DNA of 10,736 bases, from the NCBI GenBank assembly GCA_964386525.1, contig CAYLSO010000136.1, positions 1 to 10,736 on the forward strand. The letters run 5' to 3'. The notes beneath the pieces are model-generated. The model did not search any database. It was not told the DNA's origin and saw nothing but the letters and a program-made list of their open reading frames with translations. Position 1 is the stretch's first letter. Each line of letters begins with the position of its first letter. This DNA is from CAYLSO01 sp964386525. Lineage in GTDB: Bacteria; Eisenbacteria; RBG-16-71-46; DASYSL01. The position numbers and the translations under genes are program-made. Of the stretch, positions 6,289 to 10,736 are shown in pieces.

Positions 6289-8530
6289 GGCGCGGCCTCC
6301 CGTGCGCCGCCGCACGGCCCTCGCCCGGAGGGCCGCGCTCGCCGCCGGGCTCGTCGCGCTCGCCGCCGGGCTGGGAGCCGCCCCGGCCGCCGGCCAGGTG
6401 CGCGTCGATGCCGAGACGGAGGTGCGCGCCATCCGCTTCACCGGCGTGCGCACCCTCTCGGAGCGCCAGCTGCGCGCCGCCATCGAGACGCGCGACCGCG
6501 GCTCCGCCTACGGCCTGCGTGCCGCGCTGGGCAAGCTGCCGCTGGTCAATAAGCCGGCCCGCCACGCATTCAGCCCGCTGGAGCTGCAGCGCGACGTCGT
6601 GCGCCTGCGCCGCGAGTACCGCGCCGCCGGCTTCCTGCGGGCCCAGGTCCGGTACGAGGTGGCGCGCGACGAGCGTCAGAACCTCCTCGACATCGTCTTC
6701 GTCGTCGACGAGGGCGAAGCGGTGCACGTCGCCGGCGTCACGATCACCGGGCCGGACAGCCTCACCCCCCCGTCGGTGCCGGAGGCCGAGCGCAAGAGCT
6801 GGGAGCACGCCGAGCGCGCCGCCCGCAAGCTCGCCGGGCGGCGGCTCGACGTGGGCGAGGCACTCGAGGAGCGCGACCGGCTGCAGAGCTGGTGGCGGGA
6901 CCGCGGCTACCCGGCGGCGGCCGTGCGCGGCCGCCTCGAGACGGATAGCCTGCGGATGGAGAGCCGCATCGGGTACCGCGTGCTGCCCGGCCCGCGGTTG
7001 CGTTTCGGCGAGATCGCGGTGGAGGGCAACCAGTCGATCTCGGACAACGTGGTGCGCCGCCAGCTGCCCTTCCGCCCCGGGGACGTCTACTCGGCCGCCG
7101 CCGTCGATGAGGGCCGACTCGACGTCCAGGCGCTGGAGATCGTGCGCGTCGCCCGGCTCGAGATTCCGGAGCGTCCGGCGGCGGACTCGCTGCGGGCTGC
7201 CGGTCCATCACCCGCGGCGGACTCGCTGGCTGCGGCTCAGGCCGAGTCCGTGCTACCGGTCACGGTGCGCATCACCGAGGCCAAGCCGCGCCTGGTGAGC
7301 GGCGATGTCGGCTACGTGACCGACGCCGGCCTGTCGAGCGAAGCCCGCTGGAGCCACCGCAACTTCCTGGGCGACGCTCGCATCCTCACTTTTTCGGGGC
7401 TGGCCCAGACCGGATTGTGGTCGATCTCTAGCAACCCCGACATCCGCTACCGCGGCGCCGTCTCCGTGCAGCAGCCCTACGTGGCCCACCGCCGGCTCTC
7501 CGCGGTGCTCAGCCCCTTCGTGGAGTACCGCGACGACTCGCAGGACCGCTCGCTGCAGTACGGCACGAACGCCACTCTCGTCTACCGGCTGCGCCCGCAA
7601 CTGTCCGGCTCGCTCGACTACCGCATCGCCCGCCGCCACATCTACGAGTACAGCCTCGAGGATCTGACCTCCGGGGACATCGACCTGCTCACCTTCCTCA
7701 CGCAGCTCTCCCAGGGGCAGCTCAACAGCCTCGGCACCAGCCTGCTGAGCAGCGTGTTCACCGTCTCGGGCAACTTCGGCCGCCTCGATCAGATCGCCAA
7801 CCCGCGGCGCGGCGTGGTCGTACGGCCGGCGATCCAGGTGACCGCACCGAACACCTGGTCGAGCACCTCCTACTGGCGCCTCGACGGCGTCGCCTACGCC
7901 TTCGCCCCGCTCGCCCGACGCGCCATCTTCGCCGGCCGGCTGGCGGCCGGGCGGCTCTACCCCTTCGGCCAGAGCCTGCCGGGGCCGGACCTGTCGGGCA
8001 CTGTGAGCTTCCTGCAGCTGCGCGACGTGACCTTCACGGCCGGCGGCACCGGCGACGTGCGCGGCTGGGACTCGCGGCTTCTGGGCCCGAAGTTCCCCGA
8101 CGTCCGCTTCCAGGCGAGCGGGGACTCGACCGTCGCCGTGGCCGACGGTTACGTGCCGCTCGGAGGATTCGCCCGCGTCTCCTTCTCGCTCGAGTTGCGC
8201 CTGCCGCTTCCCGGCTTCGGACCCAAGTTCGGATCGCACGTCTTCCTCGACGGCGGCCGGGTGTGGACGCCCGACCAGCGCTTCCGCGACGCCGGCGATC
8301 CGCTCGGGCAGGAGAAGTTCTTCTACGGCGCCGGCGCCGGGCTGGACCTGATCACGCCGGTCGGGCCGATCAAGCTCGGGGTCGGCTACAAGCTCAACCC
8401 CTCGCTGACCGATCTCGTGGATTCGGACGACCTGCTGCGGGCCAGAGCCGAGGACCAGCCGCTCGACCAGGTGGAGAAGCACAACTCGCGCCGCTGGCAG
8501 TTCTACCTGGCCATCGGGTCGAGCTTCTAA
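6278..8530 (+). CDS. Omp85-superfamily outer-membrane protein with three POTRA domains (TamA-like)
   Basis: A beta-barrel insertase or assembly factor in the outer membrane, the expected partner of the TamB encoded just upstream. Residues 1-39 are a Sec signal peptide (Arg-rich start, hydrophobic 19-33, cleavage near AAG-Q40) with no lipobox Cys. Three POTRA domains follow at about 46-149, 149-241 and 242-345; TamA has three and BamA usually five. The barrel occupies about 350-750. The conserved loop-6 motif appears as GGTGDVRGW (589-597; VRGW at 8057-8068), with Trp where BamA has Phe/Tyr, followed by R-L-L-G-P. The chain ends in WQFYLAIGSSF with a C-terminal Phe, the usual beta-signal. Length 750 compares with 577 for E. 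coli TamA and 810 for BamA. ATG 6278 overlaps tamB; GTG 6302 with GAGG at 6287-6290 is a credible alternative. A TamA-like role rests on the tamB neighbour; BamA cannot be wholly excluded. Confidence 0.92.
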   Translation: MRTEARPPVRRRTALARRAALAAGLVALAAGLGAAPAAGQVRVDAETEVRAIRFTGVRTLSERQLRAAIETRDRGSAYGLRAALGKLPLVNKPARHAFSPLELQRDVVRLRREYRAAGFLRAQVRYEVARDERQNLLDIVFVVDEGEAVHVAGVTITGPDSLTPPSVPEAERKSWEHAERAARKLAGRRLDVGEALEERDRLQSWWRDRGYPAAAVRGRLETDSLRMESRIGYRVLPGPRLRFGEIAVEGNQSISDNVVRRQLPFRPGDVYSAAAVDEGRLDVQALEIVRVARLEIPERPAADSLRAAGPSPAADSLAAAQAESVLPVTVRITEAKPRLVSGDVGYVTDAGLSSEARWSHRNFLGDARILTFSGLAQTGLWSISSNPDIRYRGAVSVQQPYVAHRRLSAVLSPFVEYRDDSQDRSLQYGTNATLVYRLRPQLSGSLDYRIARRHIYEYSLEDLTSGDIDLLTFLTQLSQGQLNSLGTSLLSSVFTVSGNFGRLDQIANPRRGVVVRPAIQVTAPNTWSSTSYWRLDGVAYAFAPLARRAIFAGRLAAGRLYPFGQSLPGPDLSGTVSFLQLRDVTFTAGGTGDVRGWDSRLLGPKFPDVRFQASGDSTVAVADGYVPLGGFARVSFSLELRLPLPGFGPKFGSHVFLDGGRVWTPDQRFRDAGDPLGQEKFFYGAGAGLDLITPVGPIKLGVGYKLNPSLTDLVDSDDLLRARAEDQPLDQVEKHNSRRWQFYLAIGSSF
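7175..7246 (+). repeat. 12-codon tandem duplication in the third POTRA domain
   Basis: Residues 300-311 and 312-323 of the Omp85 protein are an imperfect Pro/Ala-rich tandem duplication: both copies begin PAADSL. At DNA level the 15-base unit starting GCGGCGGACT is identical at 7178-7192 and 7214-7228, exactly 36 bases apart. The segment lies between strand ARLEI and strand VTVRI of the last POTRA, so it is likely a flexible loop expansion facing the periplasm. Confidence 0.75.
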
Positions 8531-8577
8531 CCGGCCTCCGGACGCCGCCGGCCCCCCGCCTCGAACCCCGCCCCCGC

Positions 8578-8606
8578 TGGACACGCCGCGCCAATCCGGC
8601 TACCTT
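8578..8606 (+). promoter_or_regulatory. Candidate sigma-70-type promoter of the homogentisate pathway operon
   Basis: TGGACA (8578-8583, one mismatch to TTGACA) is separated by exactly 17 bases from TACCTT (8601-8606). Transcription would begin near 8613, leaving a leader of about 68 bases before ATG 8681. The -10 matches the consensus only in part, but TA-C/T-CTTC also occurs at 1271-1277 ahead of tamB, hinting at a lineage-specific form of the box. Confidence 0.5.
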
Positions 8607-8632
8607 CGTCGCCTACAGCCGCCGGAGCCTTG

Positions 8633-8651
8633 GTGTCAGGGCCGTGTCAGG
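8633..8651. promoter_or_regulatory. 8-bp direct repeat at 11-bp spacing in the hppD leader
   Basis: GTGTCAGG occurs at 8633-8640 and again at 8644-8651, start to start 11 bases, about one helical turn. It lies roughly 20-38 bases downstream of the predicted transcription start and upstream of the Shine-Dalgarno, a normal position for a repressor site. The binding protein is unknown. Confidence 0.3.
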
Positions 8652-8680
8652 AACCGACCGTCGCACCCCTGGAGTCGACC

Positions 8681-9808
8681 ATGTCCACGCAGTCCCAGCC
8701 TGCGGCCGCGCCCGCGACGCACGATCCGTTCCCCATCAACGGCACCGACTACGTCGAGTTCTACTGCGGCAACGCCAAGCAGGCGAGCCACTACTACCGC
8801 GCCGCCTTCGGCTTCCAGCTCGCCGGCTACTGCGGGCCGGAGACGGGCGTGCGCGACCGCGCCAGCTATCTCCTGACCCAGGGCAAGGTGCGCTTCGTGC
8901 TGACCAGCGCGCTCGGCCCCGACTCACCCATCGCGCAGCACCACCAGCGGCACGGCGACGGCGTGCGCGACCTGGCCTTGTGGGTGGACGACTGCCGCGC
9001 CGCCCACGCCTACGCCACCGCCCACGGCGCCGTCTCGGTGCGCGCCCCCGAGGCGCTGCGCGACGCGCAGGGCGAGGTGGTGATCGCCGCCATCCGCACC
9101 TACGGCGACACCATCCACAGCCTGGTGGAGCGCCGCGATTACCGGGGCCTCTTCCTGCCCGGCTACGAGCCGCTGGCGTCGCGCTTCTCGCCCGCCCCGG
9201 TCGGCCTCAAGCACGTGGACCACTGCGTCGGCAACGTCGAGCTGGGCAAGATGAACCAGTGGGTGGCGTTCTACGAGCAGGCGATGGGCTTCCGCAACCT
9301 GGTCTCGTTCGACGACAAGGACATCTCCACCGAGTATTCGGCGCTGATGTCCAAGGTGATGGCCAACGGCAACGAGCGCATCAAGTTCCCCATCAACGAG
9401 CCGGCCGCGGGCAAGAAGAAGTCGCAGATCGAGGAGTACCTCGACTTCTACCGCGGCCCCGGCGTGCAGCACGTGGCCATCGCCACCGACGACATCCTCG
9501 CCACCGTGGCGGCGCTGCGCGAGCGCGGCGTCGAGTTCCTCACCGTGCCCGACACCTACTACGAGGAGTTGCTCGGGCGCGTCGGCAGGATCGACGAGGA
9601 CCTCGCCGCGCTGCGGGGGCTGGGCATCCTGGTGGACCGCGACGACGAGGGCTACCTGCTGCAGATCTTCACCAAGCCGGTGCAGGACCGGCCGACCGTG
9701 TTCTACGAGATCATCCAGCGCAAGGGCGCGCGCAGCTTCGGCAAGGGCAACTTCAAGGCGCTGTTCGAGTCCATCGAGCGCGAGCAGGCGCGGCGCGGCA
9801 ACCTCTAG
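8681..9808 (+). CDS. hppD: 4-hydroxyphenylpyruvate dioxygenase
   Basis: A cytoplasmic Fe(II) dioxygenase that converts 4-hydroxyphenylpyruvate plus O2 to homogentisate and CO2 in tyrosine catabolism. ATG 8681 gives 375 residues and has GGAG at 8671-8674, six bases upstream; the frame continues back to a TTG at 8630, but those 17 codons lack family character. The N-terminal VOC domain (about 15-160, from DYVEFYCGNAKQA) and the catalytic C-terminal VOC domain (about 175-350) are both complete. Iron ligands are H181 in VDHCVGNV, H264 in GVQHVAIA and E343 in VFYEIIQR. Their 83- and 79-residue spacing equals that of the Streptomyces avermitilis enzyme (H187, H270, E349). The C-terminal helix GKGNFKALFESIE, which caps the active site, is present. 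Hydroxymandelate synthase shares the fold, but the homogentisate dioxygenase gene directly downstream argues for this function. Confidence 0.96.
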   Translation: MSTQSQPAAAPATHDPFPINGTDYVEFYCGNAKQASHYYRAAFGFQLAGYCGPETGVRDRASYLLTQGKVRFVLTSALGPDSPIAQHHQRHGDGVRDLALWVDDCRAAHAYATAHGAVSVRAPEALRDAQGEVVIAAIRTYGDTIHSLVERRDYRGLFLPGYEPLASRFSPAPVGLKHVDHCVGNVELGKMNQWVAFYEQAMGFRNLVSFDDKDISTEYSALMSKVMANGNERIKFPINEPAAGKKKSQIEEYLDFYRGPGVQHVAIATDDILATVAALRERGVEFLTVPDTYYEELLGRVGRIDEDLAALRGLGILVDRDDEGYLLQIFTKPVQDRPTVFYEIIQRKGARSFGKGNFKALFESIEREQARRGNL

Positions 9809-9812
9809 GAGG
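9807..9812 (+). promoter_or_regulatory. Consensus Shine-Dalgarno for hmgA overlapping the hppD stop
   Basis: A perfect AGGAGG starts on the last two bases of the hppD TAG stop codon and is 10 bases before ATG 9823. It is the strongest ribosome binding site in the window. Ribosomes finishing hppD would cover it, which suggests one transcript and coupled translation of the two dioxygenases. It also fixes the hmgA start. Confidence 0.8.
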
Positions 9813-9822
9813 GGAAGCGCAG

Positions 9823-10736
9823 ATGCCGATCTACCACTCGCTCGGGCAGATCCCCCGCAAGCGGCACATCGCCTTCCGCCGCCCCGACGGCGGGCTCTTC
9901 AGCGAGGAGCTGATGGGCCACGAGGGCTTCTCCGGCACCTCGTCGCTGCTCTACCACATCCACCCGCCGACGGCGGTGAAGGCGGCGCGGCGGGTGCGGG
10001 CGCTGGTCTGGGAGCCGGACACGGAGACCTCGCTGCGCCATCGCCACTTCCGCACGGCGCGCGCCGGCCGGGGCGGCAGCCCGACGCTCGACCGCATCCC
10101 CATCCTGTTCAACCGCGACATCGCCACGCTCTACGTCGAGCCGAGCGCCGACGACGCGCACTTCTACCGCAACTCGCAAGCCGACGAGTGCGTCTACGTG
10201 ATCGAGGGGGGCGGCGCGCTGGAGTCGTCGTTCGGCGAGCTGCCCTTCCGCGCCGGCGACTACGTGGTCATCCACCGCAACATCACGCACCGCTGGCGGG
10301 CCGACTTCGCCGCCGGGCCGGTCAAGCTCCTGGTCTTCGAGAGCCGCGGCCACGTGCGCTTCCCCAAGCGCTACCGCAGCGCCGAGGGCCAGATCCTCGA
10401 GGGCGCGCCGTTCAGCGAGCGCGACCTCCGCCGCCCGGCCGTCCTGGCGCCGCACGACGAGAAGGGCGACTTCCCGATCCTCGTCAAGCAGTACGACGCC
10501 CTCAACGAGCTGATCCTGGCGCACCACCCGTTCGACGTCGTCGGCTGGGACGGCTACTTCTATCCCTACGCCTTCAGCATCCACGACTTCGAGCCGATCG
10601 TCGGCCGCATCCACCAGCCACCGCCGGTGCACCAGACCTTCCAGGGCGACGGCTTCGTCATCTGCTCGTTCTGCCCGCGGCCCTACGACTTCGACCCCGA
10701 GGCCGTCCCGGCGCCCTACAACCACTCGAACGTGGA
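9823..10736 (+). CDS. hmgA: Homogentisate 1,2-dioxygenase, 3'-truncated by the window edge
   Basis: An Fe(II) ring-cleavage dioxygenase that opens homogentisate to 4-maleylacetoacetate, the step after the upstream gene product. 304 complete codons are visible and the frame is still open at the right edge. The start MPIYHSLGQIPRKRH is typical, followed by EELMGHEGFSGTSSLLYH, the cupin stretch FYRNSQADECVYVIEGGG and FRAGDYVVI (about 115-152). FDVVGWDGYFYPYAF leads to RIHQPPPVHQTF. By alignment from memory with the human enzyme, H264 (in RIHQ) matches active-site H292, and H301 in YNHSN matches iron ligand H335. The remaining Glu and His ligands would lie beyond the window. The divergent wording versus human HGD points to the shorter bacterial clade (about 380 residues). 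Spacing to hppD is 14 bp, so they are very likely co-transcribed; a fumarylacetoacetase gene may follow, but that is not visible. Confidence 0.93.
   Translation, partial: MPIYHSLGQIPRKRHIAFRRPDGGLFSEELMGHEGFSGTSSLLYHIHPPTAVKAARRVRALVWEPDTETSLRHRHFRTARAGRGGSPTLDRIPILFNRDIATLYVEPSADDAHFYRNSQADECVYVIEGGGALESSFGELPFRAGDYVVIHRNITHRWRADFAAGPVKLLVFESRGHVRFPKRYRSAEGQILEGAPFSERDLRRPAVLAPHDEKGDFPILVKQYDALNELILAHHPFDVVGWDGYFYPYAFSIHDFEPIVGRIHQPPPVHQTFQGDGFVICSFCPRPYDFDPEAVPAPYNHSNV

Noticed and set aside
6278..6340. Twin-arginine export signal on the Omp85 protein
   Set aside because: Several Arg pairs occur, but there is no S/T-R-R-x-F-L-K context. Omp85 proteins use the Sec route, and the segment fits an ordinary Sec signal peptide.
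1744..6483. 1,579-codon open frame on the minus strand opposite tamB
   Set aside because: It lies opposite a well-supported TamB and is low-complexity (rich in Arg, Ala, Gly, Glu and Val), as expected for antisense frames in very GC-rich genes. No family motif is visible.
3378..7298. 1,306-codon open frame on the plus strand spanning the tamB-omp85 junction
   Set aside because: Arg/Pro/Ala-rich shadow frame crossing two real genes, with no recognisable domain.
8531..8551. CCGGC/GCCGG stem after the Omp85 gene as a terminator
   Set aside because: Only five base pairs with an 11-base loop and no U-tract; such pairs are common by chance in this GC-rich DNA.
7253..8584. 443-codon minus-strand frame opposite the Omp85 barrel
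   Set aside because: It covers the conserved barrel and VRGW region on the other strand and has biased, motif-free composition.
8630..8680. TTG 8630 as the start of 4-hydroxyphenylpyruvate dioxygenase
   Set aside because: No Shine-Dalgarno precedes it, and the added 17 residues do not resemble the family. ATG 8681 has GGAG six bases upstream.
9805..10725. 306-codon minus-strand frame at the right end
   Set aside because: The plus strand encodes homogentisate dioxygenase with family motifs and a perfect ribosome binding site; the antisense frame has none.

Overview
The window is a very GC-rich stretch (strong G/C preference at third codon positions) from a Gram-negative bacterium. The outer membrane is shown by a TamB-like/Omp85 (TamA-like) gene pair. 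All five supported full or partial genes lie on the + strand. Codon style, the order of the envelope genes and the short homogentisate-dioxygenase type would suit a GC-rich FCB-group or related lineage (for example Gemmatimonadota or Candidatus Eisenbacteria), but this placement is inference and no phylogenetic marker is present.

Layout. (1) 1-1210: the C-terminal part of an M3-family zinc oligopeptidase, cut by the left window edge. (2) 1211-1368/1404: an intergenic region with a terminator-like stem-loop, -10-like boxes, a perfect 6-3-6 inverted repeat and a possible 16-codon leader ORF whose stop overlaps the likely tamB start. (3) 1405-8530: a two-gene envelope operon. It holds a 1,627-1,639-residue TamB-family protein (one N-terminal membrane anchor, long repetitive beta-rich periplasmic body, C-terminal DUF490/TamB domain), followed with an 11-bp overlap by a 750-residue Omp85 protein with a signal peptide, three POTRA domains and a C-terminal beta-barrel. 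(4) 8531-8680: an intergenic region with a good promoter candidate and an 8-bp direct repeat at 11-bp spacing. (5) 8681 to the right edge: the start of a tyrosine/4-hydroxyphenylpyruvate catabolic operon, 4-hydroxyphenylpyruvate dioxygenase followed 14 bp later by homogentisate 1,2-dioxygenase, cut by the right edge.

How the genes work together. The TamB/TamA-like pair should form a trans-envelope machine for outer-membrane protein assembly and/or lipid transfer. The two dioxygenases catalyse consecutive steps: 4-hydroxyphenylpyruvate to homogentisate to maleylacetoacetate. The M3 peptidase is an unrelated housekeeping-type peptide-degradation enzyme. No tRNA, rRNA, CRISPR, insertion sequence or phage gene was seen, and no gene-free stretch exceeds 300 bases.

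No clearly novel system is evident. The most useful points for a second look are the tamB leader region, the reversed and overlapping tamB-tamA arrangement with a VRGW variant of the Omp85 motif, the periodic repeats in TamB, and the possible operator ahead of the dioxygenase operon.
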